NCBI RefSeq assembly: GCF_001465875.1 | Contig: NZ_LN901324.1 | Location: 1-64,000 of the forward strand | Source: Legionella saoudiensis | GTDB lineage: Bacteria > Pseudomonadota > Gammaproteobacteria > Legionellales > Legionellaceae | Length of the DNA stretch: 64,000 bases | Reading direction: 5' to 3' | Shown: piece after piece, positions 41,092 to 49,424 of the stretch | Position numbering within the stretch: position 1 is the first letter of the stretch | How the letters are laid out: every line of letters starts with the position of its first letter | Made by a program: the position numbers and the translations under genes | Notes under the pieces: model-generated | The model's database searches: none | Told to the model about the DNA's origin: nothing | The model's input: the letters and a program-made list of their open reading frames with translations, nothing else

Positions 41092-42975
41092 CTAAATTTC
41101 TGCTAAATTTCCTTTCGTTTCTAACCAAACCTTACGATCTCCAGCTCGTTTTTTATTGAGCATCATATCCATTACTGCTTCGGCATTGGCTTCATCATCC
41201 AAAGTAAGCTGAACCAAACGACGGGTATTAGGATCCATTGTGGTTTCACGCAATTGTATGGGATTCATCTCTCCCAATCCTTTAAAGCGTTGCACATTGA
41301 TTTTAGCTCGGCTTGTTTGTGTTAAATGGGCGATTAAGCGATTCTTTTCCTCATCATCAAGGGCATAGTGAATCACTTTTCCTGCATCGATACGATAAAG
41401 AGGGGGCATCGCTACAAATACGTGACCTGCCTGGACTAATGGTTTAAAGTGACGTAAAAATAAAGCACAAATCAAGGTTGCAATATGTGCGCCGTCGGAA
41501 TCCGCATCGGCAAGAATACAAATCTTTCCATAACGCAGACCACTGAGATCCACTGAGCCTGGATCAACGCCTATTGCCACAGAAATATCATGAATTTCTT
41601 GGGAGGCTAGCACATGAGACGAATCCACTTCCCATGAATTTAATATTTTTCCACGCAATGGGAGTATTGCTTGATAGTCTTTGTTACGCGCTTGCTTTGC
41701 AGAGCCGCCCGCAGAATCCCCCTCAACCAGGAAAAGTTCTGCTTGACTTAGATCCGTTTGCAAACAATCCGCCAGTTTTCCCGGAAGAGCAGGGCCTTGG
41801 CTTACACGTTTACGCGCTACCTGCTTGGCTTGTTTTAAACGACGTTGTGCACGGTCTATCGCTAGAGCGGCAATTGCCTCTCCTTGATTTCGATGTTGGT
41901 TTAACCACAATGCAAATGCATCCTTTACCACATTACTGACAAACGCTGAGATTTGTCGCGAGCTTAAGCGTTCTTTAGTTTGACCTGCAAATTGAGGTTC
42001 TTTCATTTTCACAGAAAGGACATATTGGCACGAGTCCCAAAGATCATCAGCAGTAAGTTTAACGCCACGTGGTAATAAGTTTCTGAGTTCACAGAATTCA
42101 TTCATCGCATCAAATAAACCTGAACGTAAGCCATTAACATGCGTTCCACCTTGGATAGTTGGGATTAAGTTCACATAGCTTTCACTAAAACCCATGCTGG
42201 CGCCATCGGCCCAAACCAATGCCCAATCCACCGTCGCCTCATCGCTTTTGAACTCACCAGTAAATGGTTCTTCAGGTAAATATGTCCCATCGCTTAAAGA
42301 TTGATTTAAATAATCAACCAGCCCATGTTCATAACACCAATTAGACACTTCATCACTTGTTTTGTTAACGAACGTCATTGATAAACCAGTACATAGTACC
42401 GCTTTGGCTCTTAAAATATGGCTGAGGTGTTTGACGGAAATGCGGGTGGTATCGAAATATTTAGCATTGGGCCAAAAACGAATGGTGGTTCCCGTGTCTC
42501 GCTTTTTAGTTACTCCAGTCTCATTTAACTCACAGAGTTTATCTCCATTAGCAAAGGACATTTGGTAAACAATTCCATTGCGTCTAATCGTGACATCCAG
42601 ACGTTCTGATAAGGCATTCACTACGGAAACCCCTACACCATGCAACCCGCCTGAGAAGCTGTAGTTTTTATCAGAAAACTTACCACCTGCGTGCAGGCGC
42701 GTCATAATCACCTCAACCCCGCTTAATCCTATTTGTGGATGAATATCGACAGGCATACCGCGACCATCATCTTCTACTTCAATAGAACCATCTTCATGAA
42801 GGGTAACCGTGATGTGGCTAGCAAAACCAGCTAATACTTCATCCACGCTATTATCAATGACTTCTTGAGCCAAATGATTTGGGCGGGTGGTATCGGTATA
42901 CATCCCGGGGCGACGTTGAACTGGCTCAAGTCCACTAAGGACCTCAATGGCCTGGGCGGTGTAATTTTCTGACAT
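41092..42975 (-). CDS. parE: DNA topoisomerase IV subunit B
   Basis: The product has 627 residues from ATG 42975. The GHKL ATPase domain has QEVIDNSVDEVLAG and EDDGRGMPVDIH, and GGLHGVGVSVVNALS. The TOPRIM part carries LFLVEGDSAGGSAKQARN and DADSDGAHI, and the end has RFKGLGEMNPIQLRETTMDP. These fit ParE rather than GyrB (shorter, no insert). With ParC it decatenates chromosomes after replication. parC is not in the window. The strand and the absence of recF or gyrA neighbours also fit ParE. Confidence 0.93.
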   Translation of the reverse strand: MSENYTAQAIEVLSGLEPVQRRPGMYTDTTRPNHLAQEVIDNSVDEVLAGFASHITVTLHEDGSIEVEDDGRGMPVDIHPQIGLSGVEVIMTRLHAGGKFSDKNYSFSGGLHGVGVSVVNALSERLDVTIRRNGIVYQMSFANGDKLCELNETGVTKKRDTGTTIRFWPNAKYFDTTRISVKHLSHILRAKAVLCTGLSMTFVNKTSDEVSNWCYEHGLVDYLNQSLSDGTYLPEEPFTGEFKSDEATVDWALVWADGASMGFSESYVNLIPTIQGGTHVNGLRSGLFDAMNEFCELRNLLPRGVKLTADDLWDSCQYVLSVKMKEPQFAGQTKERLSSRQISAFVSNVVKDAFALWLNQHRNQGEAIAALAIDRAQRRLKQAKQVARKRVSQGPALPGKLADCLQTDLSQAELFLVEGDSAGGSAKQARNKDYQAILPLRGKILNSWEVDSSHVLASQEIHDISVAIGVDPGSVDLSGLRYGKICILADADSDGAHIATLICALFLRHFKPLVQAGHVFVAMPPLYRIDAGKVIHYALDDEEKNRLIAHLTQTSRAKINVQRFKGLGEMNPIQLRETTMDPNTRRLVQLTLDDEANAEAVMDMMLNKKRAGDRKVWLETKGNLAEI

Positions 42976-43058
42976 GGCGTTCACTCAAATATTGGTACTA
43001 GGGTTTATTTTATCATAGATATGATAGAGTAGAGGAATATTCATAAGTAATAAAAGAT

Positions 43059-44864
43059 ATGGAACATCGAGTAGAAGCACATTTATTGTCAGTCGCATTC
43101 CAAGAACAGCATAAAACGGTTCCCGCGTTGGATAAGTTAAGCTTCATACTCCATCCTGGAGAAACTCTGGTCTTGTTAGGCGAGTCAGGCTGTGGCAAAT
43201 CATTAACCTCCTTAGCTTTGATGCGTTTATTGCCACACACCGGCGTTTATGGTCTTGAAAGTCAAATTAATGTTAATGGAACGGACATTCTTAATTTACC
43301 AGAACAGATGATGCGACAGCTTAGGGGCAAGCGATTGGCTATGATTTTCCAAGAGCCAATGACCGCTTTAAATCCAGTCATGACGATTGGCGAGCAACTA
43401 GCCGAGGTATTAAAAAGAAAACAACCCTATTCAAAAAAGGGTTTAGAGCAGGCTATGTTGGCATTGCTTAACGAAGTAGAAATGCCACAACCACAAATCA
43501 AAATGCAGCAATACCCCCATCAATTATCAGGGGGGCAAAAACAGCGGGTCGTTATTGCCATGGCTTTAGCCTGTAACCCCGAAATTTTAATTGCTGATGA
43601 ACCAACAACTGCTCTGGATGTAACGATTCAGGCGCAGATACTTGGACTATTGAAAAAGCTACAAAAGAATCATCAAATGAGTTTGCTGCTCATCACTCAT
43701 GATTTAGGGGTGGTGAAAGCTATGGCTGACAGAGTATGTGTTATGTATGCGGGGCAGATAGTCGAGCAATCAACAGCAAATGACTTTTTTTCCCAAGTGA
43801 AACATCCTTATGTGCAACAATTGCTGTCTTCATTACCCTCTTTTGCTAAAAGAGAAGAGCGCTTATCGGTAATTCAAGGTTTTGTGCCCGCTTTGGATGC
43901 CTTACCTTCGGGATGCCGTTTTCATCCTCGTTGTCGTTATGCTTTTTCGCGTTGTCACCAAGAAGAACCTCAATTGCAAGAACAGGAACAGCGGATAGTA
44001 CGTTGCCATTTATATCCTGAGCTTCATAAGTTGCCTCCTCTGGATGCGAAGAAAATTGCCTGGAATGCCAATACTAGAGAGGCAGAAACCATATTACAAG
44101 TAACTGATTTGTCAGTTAATTTTGTGCAAGAAAAGGGATGGTTTAGCCGAACTAAAGTGCTCTTTCCTGCGGTAGACAAGCTTTCTTTCCGTTTACAACA
44201 AGGAAAAACCCTGGCTTTAGTAGGAGAGTCAGGTTGTGGAAAGACGACTACTGGTAGGGCTTTGTTACGTTTATTAGCCGTTTCTGGTGGTTTGGTGAAC
44301 TATCGGGGGCAGGATATTTTATCGTTGCGCGGTCGAGATTTAAGAGAGTACCGCAAAAAAGTACAAATTATTTTCCAAGATCCGTTCTCTTCAATGAATC
44401 CCAGGATGACTGTAGGGGAAATTATTGCTGAGGGCATGCGGGCTCAGGGCATGAAGCATGCGCTAATTCATAAGCGGCAAAAAGAGCTTTTGAGCCAAGT
44501 GAATTTACCTGTAAGCAGTTTGCATCGCTATCCTCATCAGTTTTCTGGTGGCCAACGTCAAAGGATTTGTATTGCCAGAGCATTAGCCACGGAACCAGAT
44601 ATTTTGATTTGTGATGAACCGACAAGTGCTTTGGATATTTCCGTGCAGGCCCAGATTCTTAACTTATTAAAAGAATTACAGCATGAAACCGGGCTCTCTT
44701 ATTTATTTATCACCCATAATATGGGTGTTGTATCGTACATCGCTGATGACATTTTAGTAATGAAGGCGGGAAAGGCAATTGAATTTGGGTCTTGTGAAAA
44801 AATTTTTCAGCAGCCGGAGCAGGCATATACGCGGCAACTGCTCAACGCGGTATTGGATATCTAA
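43059..44864 (+). CDS. Double-ATPase ABC transporter subunit (YejF type)
   Basis: The 601-residue protein fuses two peptide-type ABC ATPase domains. The first has Walker A GESGCGKS, signature LSGGQKQR and Walker [13 protein letters not shown]. The second has [16 protein letters not shown] and [12 protein letters not shown]. Between them is the oligopeptide/dipeptide C-terminal segment with [11 protein letters not shown]. It would energise uptake of peptides, as YejF does with YejABE. No permease or binding protein gene lies next to it; those partners must be elsewhere. It is divergent from parE. Confidence 0.85.
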   Translation: MEHRVEAHLLSVAFQEQHKTVPALDKLSFILHPGETLVLLGESGCGKSLTSLALMRLLPHTGVYGLESQINVNGTDILNLPEQMMRQLRGKRLAMIFQEPMTALNPVMTIGEQLAEVLKRKQPYSKKGLEQAMLALLNEVEMPQPQIKMQQYPHQLSGGQKQRVVIAMALACNPEILIADEPTTALDVTIQAQILGLLKKLQKNHQMSLLLITHDLGVVKAMADRVCVMYAGQIVEQSTANDFFSQVKHPYVQQLLSSLPSFAKREERLSVIQGFVPALDALPSGCRFHPRCRYAFSRCHQEEPQLQEQEQRIVRCHLYPELHKLPPLDAKKIAWNANTREAETILQVTDLSVNFVQEKGWFSRTKVLFPAVDKLSFRLQQGKTLALVGESGCGKTTTGRALLRLLAVSGGLVNYRGQDILSLRGRDLREYRKKVQIIFQDPFSSMNPRMTVGEIIAEGMRAQGMKHALIHKRQKELLSQVNLPVSSLHRYPHQFSGGQRQRICIARALATEPDILICDEPTSALDISVQAQILNLLKELQHETGLSYLFITHNMGVVSYIADDILVMKAGKAIEFGSCEKIFQQPEQAYTRQLLNAVLDI

Positions 44865-44981
44865 CCGTATTAAACACTTAAATTCACGAACTTAATAAAT
44901 CATTAATAAAAATCCTATATGATAGCCCTGCATTTCCAAGAAACATCAATTGCCCTTAAACTTAACTCATAGGAGTATTTA

Positions 44982-45641
44982 ATGCGTAAATTATTTACCT
45001 CATGTATGTTTTTCCTGTTTGCACTCGTTTTTGCAACTGGCGCCAACAGCTATGGTGTTCATGAAGATCATCCTTATGATTTAGCAGTCACCAAAGATAT
45101 TTATAAGTTTTCTGAAGTGTATCAAATCAAATCACCACTTAAAGAAACTTACCCAGGTTCAATAAAAAAGAGCGCATTTCGTATTCGCACCAACTATGAT
45201 TTATCTAATAAAGAGGGTTGGCAAGCTACAGGGATTACCCGCGTAATTTCTATGGGTTCTATCTATCCTTGGGCAACCGACATTGATATTTATGATACTC
45301 GTGGAATAAAAATTGGTTTGATTGATGGGGACATGGCGACTCTTGAATCAGCTAAATTCAATATCTATGAGTATGATGAATCAGGCAATGCGAAGTACAT
45401 CGGCAGTGCTTATGCAAATGAAAATTTTGATCGATTTGTTATTCTCGAGTCCAATACTAATCCACATCCTATTGCCGAAGTAAACCGCAATAAGAGTGAG
45501 AATAATTGGAGCGTTTCAGTACATTACCCGGAAAAAATTGATGACCGAATTGTGCGTATTTTTGCCGGTTTTGTTATTGATTTCGAAGATAAATTCCTGG
45601 CTTCTCCTGAAGAATTAGCCAAAATGAACGCCGCTAAATAA
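44982..45641 (+). CDS. Exported LURP-one-like/Tubby-fold protein
   Basis: A signal peptide covers residues 1-23 (MRKLFTSCMFFLFALVFATG to Ser23). The rest matches the LURP-one-related beta-barrel pattern. It has repeated strands with DIYDTRGIKIGLIDGDM, KFNIYEYDESG, and a closing helix-like FAGFVIDFEDKFL. LURP-one-like proteins are related to Tubby and scramblases and bind lipids or membranes. The bacterial role is unknown. GAGTATTT precedes the ATG. A good terminator follows. Confidence 0.6.
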   Translation: MRKLFTSCMFFLFALVFATGANSYGVHEDHPYDLAVTKDIYKFSEVYQIKSPLKETYPGSIKKSAFRIRTNYDLSNKEGWQATGITRVISMGSIYPWATDIDIYDTRGIKIGLIDGDMATLESAKFNIYEYDESGNAKYIGSAYANENFDRFVILESNTNPHPIAEVNRNKSENNWSVSVHYPEKIDDRIVRIFAGFVIDFEDKFLASPEELAKMNAAK

Positions 45642-45651
45642 ATTCATTTAT

Positions 45652-45684
45652 ATCAGGATGATAAACCATCCTGATGATTTTTTA
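45652..45684 (+). terminator. Rho-independent terminator
   Basis: TCAGGATG (45653-45660) and CATCCTGA (45667-45674) pair around ATAAAC, followed by TGATTTTTTAA. Confidence 0.75.
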
Positions 45685-45760
45685 ATTTACATCTTGCAAA
45701 AATTATAAATATCACAGAATATGGCCTCCTAAATAAAATGGATTTAAATAGGTTATATCT

Positions 45761-46966
45761 ATGGACAGCGTGGCAAACACGTGGTTAAAAAATTACTTGG
45801 CAAACTATACGGATGTACCCAAAGGCACAGGAAAGGTAATTCCCTTAGTGGTTATTGAATCAATTGCGATGTGTGTCTCGCACTTAATTTCAATCTATTT
45901 AGTTCATTCCTTACACTTTACAACCTTCCAAGTCGGAAAATTATTGTCTGCGTTCTCACTTGGGACTTGCATTGGCTCATTAATTAGTGGTTATTTAACA
46001 ACCAAAATCTCGGTAATTAAAGTTTCGGCATTTGGAATTTTTCTTTATGCCCTGGGCTTTTTCTTACTTTCGTCCATAACTTCTTACTCCTATCTGCTGA
46101 TAGTTTTATTTTTATGCGGTATTGGTGGGGTTTTTATGATGATCGCCAATCTAACTGCGCTGATTAAATTGGCTGATAGTGATGCAATGAAAAATCGAAT
46201 TGTTGTGATTCAATCCGTAGTATTTAATTTATCATTTTCCATCAGCAGTTTTTTTATGAGTTACTTTCATGCTGAGAGGTTAAAGAGTTTATTTCTACTC
46301 TTTGGGTTCCTCCTCTTATGCTCAGCTATTTTGTTACTCAGCAGGGACGATGGCTTTGTGATGGAAAAAAGAAAGATTAACTATGCGGTTAAAAGGAATT
46401 GGTCAGCTCTAATTATGATTATTCCCATCGTGTTTTTTTATGGAGTTATTTATTCCTTAATTCGAATTTATTTTCCTTTAGAAGCCGTCTCACGGTTTAA
46501 TAATCCTTTCTTGTCCTGGCTGGTATTATCATTAAACCCGATAATGATAATATTTATTCAGCCATTATTGATTAGCAAATTACAAGCCAAAGGGAATTTA
46601 GTCCTTTTAAGCACTGGGGCTTTTTTTCTCGGCCTCGGATATGTGCTATTTGGGACCACTAGCTATCTAACATTGAGCTTAATTTTTATATTCTTCGCCT
46701 CCATTGGCGAAATGCTCTTTTCACCCATTTCAAAAAAAATGGCCGCAACATCATTCGGCCCCGGAAACGAGGGTTTAGGCCTCGCTACATGGAAAATGAC
46801 TTATTATTTTAGTGGCGTTATCGGAGCTATTTTTGTAGGGTATGTGGGTGAAAATTATGCAAGCATAAATATTTGGACTATCTGCGCTCCTTTATCATTA
46901 TCCATTATTCTATTGGTTGTTTGTTATGGTAAGTACATGGAAAGGGTAGCTGGATTGACTAACTGA
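45761..46966 (+). CDS. MFS transporter
   Basis: The 401-residue protein has about twelve hydrophobic segments. After helix 2 comes the loop GSLISGYLTTKISV, a form of the MFS motif A. Segments include FLCGIGGVFMMIAN and FASIGEMLFSPISKKMAA. The type is close to drug/peptide exporters of the MFS, but the substrate is not predictable. It has its own upstream region and follows the LURP-one-like gene terminator. No regulator gene is next to it. Confidence 0.75.
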   Translation: MDSVANTWLKNYLANYTDVPKGTGKVIPLVVIESIAMCVSHLISIYLVHSLHFTTFQVGKLLSAFSLGTCIGSLISGYLTTKISVIKVSAFGIFLYALGFFLLSSITSYSYLLIVLFLCGIGGVFMMIANLTALIKLADSDAMKNRIVVIQSVVFNLSFSISSFFMSYFHAERLKSLFLLFGFLLLCSAILLLSRDDGFVMEKRKINYAVKRNWSALIMIIPIVFFYGVIYSLIRIYFPLEAVSRFNNPFLSWLVLSLNPIMIIFIQPLLISKLQAKGNLVLLSTGAFFLGLGYVLFGTTSYLTLSLIFIFFASIGEMLFSPISKKMAATSFGPGNEGLGLATWKMTYYFSGVIGAIFVGYVGENYASINIWTICAPLSLSIILLVVCYGKYMERVAGLTN

Positions 46967-47170
46967 GAGCGTTTTTTGCATTATATTAGTTTTCTCGACG
47001 GAGCAAGATAATTCATAAATAGAGCTCTGCGTTAGGACTTCCTAGTAATTCAAAAAACCCTTGATTGCCATTACTTGTGTAATTCATTGATGAAAGAATA
47101 ATCTTTTTATTTGCGAGTTAATTATGCGCAATGATAATTCATTAAGATAATCAATGAAAGAAAATTAGCC

Positions 47171-47575
47171 TCATTCATAAGATTGCGGTGACTTTCTTAA
47201 TACCTTAATCGCACCTTTTTTAGATTTTTCATCCAACATTCTTTGTTTGGAGCGTCTGCTGCGCCGTTTCTTTTGGCGTTTTATTTTTTCAATTTGTTGT
47301 TGCGCTTTGCTTTTTTCATCGCAAACTAAGGAGTGTATTTTTTCACAAAGTCGCACTCTGGCGAAGTATCGATTGTCTTCTCGGCTTCTGGATTCTTGAC
47401 ATTTTATTTCAATGCCGGAGGGGTAGTGTTTTAAATACACGGTGGAGGCAGTTTTGTGGAGCTTTTGGCCTCCTTTGCCACTGCCCACAATAAATTTTTC
47501 AGTGAGCTCCGACTCATTAATATTGAGTTTATGCATTAACTCTGCGAGCTTATCCCATTTTTCTTTGGTAATCAT
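47171..47575 (-). CDS. Release-factor-like peptidyl-tRNA hydrolase (GGQ protein)
   Basis: The 134-residue protein contains GSGKGGQKLHKTASTVYLKH, with the GGQ tripeptide at 35-37 that hydrolyses peptidyl-tRNA on the ribosome. There is no codon-recognition domain. The C-terminal tail is strongly basic (KRQKKRRSRRSKQ), as in ArfB and related rescue factors that insert a tail into the empty mRNA channel. This suggests a ribosome-rescue role. The N-terminal part is longer than in ArfB, and the tail is not identical. It may therefore be the RF-like family close to mitochondrial C12orf65. Confidence 0.8.
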   Translation of the reverse strand: MITKEKWDKLAELMHKLNINESELTEKFIVGSGKGGQKLHKTASTVYLKHYPSGIEIKCQESRSREDNRYFARVRLCEKIHSLVCDEKSKAQQQIEKIKRQKKRRSRRSKQRMLDEKSKKGAIKVLRKSPQSYE

Positions 47576-47624
47576 GAAGAATGCTTTATTAGCGAATTGA
47601 TTCTATGGTACTAAAATAAATGCA

Positions 47625-47891
47625 CTAAATAAAAGTATTTCCTGGTGTTACTATGTAGGAATATCTTTCGATATTCCTACGCATCAGAGGTTCTGTTCCT
47701 GGAACAGGCTCTTTTTCGGGAATTGGTTCGTTACCTGGAATAGGTTCTCGTTCAGGTATGGGCTCTTTTCCTGGAATAGGCTCTTGTTGGGGTATGGGTT
47801 CTTTTCCTGGAGTAGGTTCTTTCTCGGGATTGTCACTGGGGTTTGGGATTTGTGCTTGGATAAGGCTTTTTGAGTCGTTCATATTCATCAT
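47625..47891 (-). CDS. Pro/Glu tandem-repeat protein, 88 aa
   Basis: AGGAG precedes ATG 47891 (MMNMNDSKSLIQAQ); the open frame from 47921 is less likely. The centre consists of about six repeats of an eight-residue unit close to E-P-I-P-G-K/N-E or E-P-I-P-E-R/K-E, encoded by a 24-bp tandem repeat. The tail is RRNIERYSYIVTPGNTFI. Pro-Glu repeats form extended, stiff, periplasm-spanning or linker-like chains, but there is no signal peptide. Function unknown. The copy number is likely to vary between strains. Confidence 0.6.
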   Translation of the reverse strand: MMNMNDSKSLIQAQIPNPSDNPEKEPTPGKEPIPQQEPIPGKEPIPEREPIPGNEPIPEKEPVPGTEPLMRRNIERYSYIVTPGNTFI

Positions 47892-48106
47892 AAAACTCCT
47901 ATAAAAATGCTCTCTTTTCAATGATAGGAATTTAATAATGAATTATCATTAGGGGTTTACCTTTTTTCAGTTACCTGTATTTTAAAAGGGAGGAGCCTGT
48001 CTAAAATAATTGGCAGCCATGTACTACTTAGCCTTGCTAATGAGATACAATAGTTTTTCTTCTATTTTATTGATTAATAATAACGTTTGGACGATGAGCA
48101 TTTTTT

Positions 48107-48799
48107 ATGGATAAAGTAAGTTATTCTTGGTGGGCAAAAGTCATACTCAGTTTTTTTCTTTGTATGGGCATGCAAACGACCCATAGTACTAGAACCTACA
48201 GTAAAGATTGGGCTGTTGTAAATATTATTGGCCCGGTATCTGAAAACTCTTCGTTTAAATATTACTTGGAACCTCAACTGCGCTTAATCGATAACAGATC
48301 GGTTTTTAATCAATTTCTTTTTTTAGGGGGATTAGGTTACCAATTTAATCCTAACCTAATGTTTTTTGTCGGACCGGGTTGGATTTTAACAAAAACGCCT
48401 GCAAACAAAAGACAGACAGAAACACGATTCTGGCAACAATTAAATTGGCGCATAGCGAATGATTCCCATTTTAGTCTGCAAAGCCGAACTCGACTGGAAG
48501 AGCGGCAACAAAGCAATCAATCGCAAACGGCTTTTCGCTTGCGCCAACGTCTGTGGTTACGAGTTCCTTTTAAATGGCGCCATTATTCTTTTTCCACCTT
48601 TAATGAGTTCTTTTTCAATCTTAACCATCCTCAATGGACTTCACCTTATCTGTTTGAACAGAATCGAGCATTTATCGGAATTGCCAAGCAGCTTTCTAAA
48701 TCGGCTATTATGGATTTTGGCTATCTTCATCAGTCCATTCAGTCCCGTCAGCATGAGTCAAGCAATGTATTACTGCTTAGTCTAACGATGATTAATTAA
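48107..48799 (+). CDS. DUF2490 outer-membrane beta-barrel protein
   Basis: A signal peptide spans about residues 1-28. The mature 200 residues follow the DUF2490 pattern. KDWAVVNIIGPV starts it, then FKYYLEPQLRLIDN, FLGGLGYQFN, FFVGPGWI, a QSRTRLEER pair of strands, and a final strand LLLSLTMIN. Repeated aromatic residues at strand ends suggest an eight- to ten-strand outer-membrane barrel. No activity is known for the family. It is transcribed alone. Confidence 0.75.
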   Translation: MDKVSYSWWAKVILSFFLCMGMQTTHSTRTYSKDWAVVNIIGPVSENSSFKYYLEPQLRLIDNRSVFNQFLFLGGLGYQFNPNLMFFVGPGWILTKTPANKRQTETRFWQQLNWRIANDSHFSLQSRTRLEERQQSNQSQTAFRLRQRLWLRVPFKWRHYSFSTFNEFFFNLNHPQWTSPYLFEQNRAFIGIAKQLSKSAIMDFGYLHQSIQSRQHESSNVLLLSLTMIN

Positions 48800-48878
48800 T
48801 CCTAGTTTACAGCAAGAGCTGCTTTGTTGTGCTAAAACTATTAAAAAGGAATAACAGAACATTAATTGGAGAGCGATT

Positions 48879-49133
48879 ATGGATAAAGATAAAAACTTAA
48901 ATAAATTTTACCATGAAACTTTTAAAAAATGGTTAAAAGGAAAATGTTCTCCGCAGTCAAACTCAGTTTCCAATTCATTTCAAGATGAAAAGATAAATGC
49001 ACAATATGATGAGCAACAAGAGGTATTCATTATTGGTACTAAAGAATATCCTCGTTCTCAAGTTGAGACTACTATAGATAATGAAGAAGAGTTTAATCTT
49101 TTAGTTATCGACATGGTACATGATTATCAATAA
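48879..49133 (+). CDS. Small hypothetical protein, 84 aa
   Basis: GGAGAGCGATT precedes ATG 48879, a good ribosome site. The product is hydrophilic, with a basic start (DKDKNLNKFYHETFKKWLKG) and an acidic second half (DNEEEFNLLVIDMVHDYQ). There is no signal peptide or membrane segment. No family is recognised. The strong site and fitting composition make it probably real. Confidence 0.5.
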   Translation: MDKDKNLNKFYHETFKKWLKGKCSPQSNSVSNSFQDEKINAQYDEQQEVFIIGTKEYPRSQVETTIDNEEEFNLLVIDMVHDYQ

Positions 49134-49224
49134 TGTAGCAGCTTATTGATATTATCCTTTTGGATGTTTTTTTCGCTGAGTTTTGGTATAAACACACTCA
49201 ACTTGCTCTACATTTATATTCATA

Positions 49225-49240
49225 CAAACCGACCGGTTTG
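49225..49240. promoter_or_regulatory. TetR-type operator-like dyad
   Basis: CAAACCG-AC-CGGTTTG is a perfect 7+7 dyad, 185 bp before the giant gene at 49425. Its core AACCGACCGGTT is like known TetR-family operators. Nothing else is seen in 49134-49424. No TetR gene lies nearby. Confidence 0.45.
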
Positions 49241-49424
49241 AGCATCCTATCAAAACCAAGAAATTTAAATAGTTTATGTTCTTAATCCCCACTGGCACTT
49301 AATCGAGGAAAACTTGAGCTGAAATTATTCATTTCTTCATATTATCTTAAGGCTATTTGTGCTATATTTTCGCACTCAATGAACAATAAGATATAAGTAT
49401 TCGTTATTTGAAGGGGATGGCTGC

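Noticed and set aside
41574..41939. Open frame of 121 codons opposite parE
   Set aside because: It is fully antisense to the conserved TOPRIM part of parE and shows no family pattern.
47690..47850. Regular 24-bp repeat that could suggest a CRISPR array
   Set aside because: The units are directly adjacent without spacers and encode a Pro-Glu protein repeat in frame.
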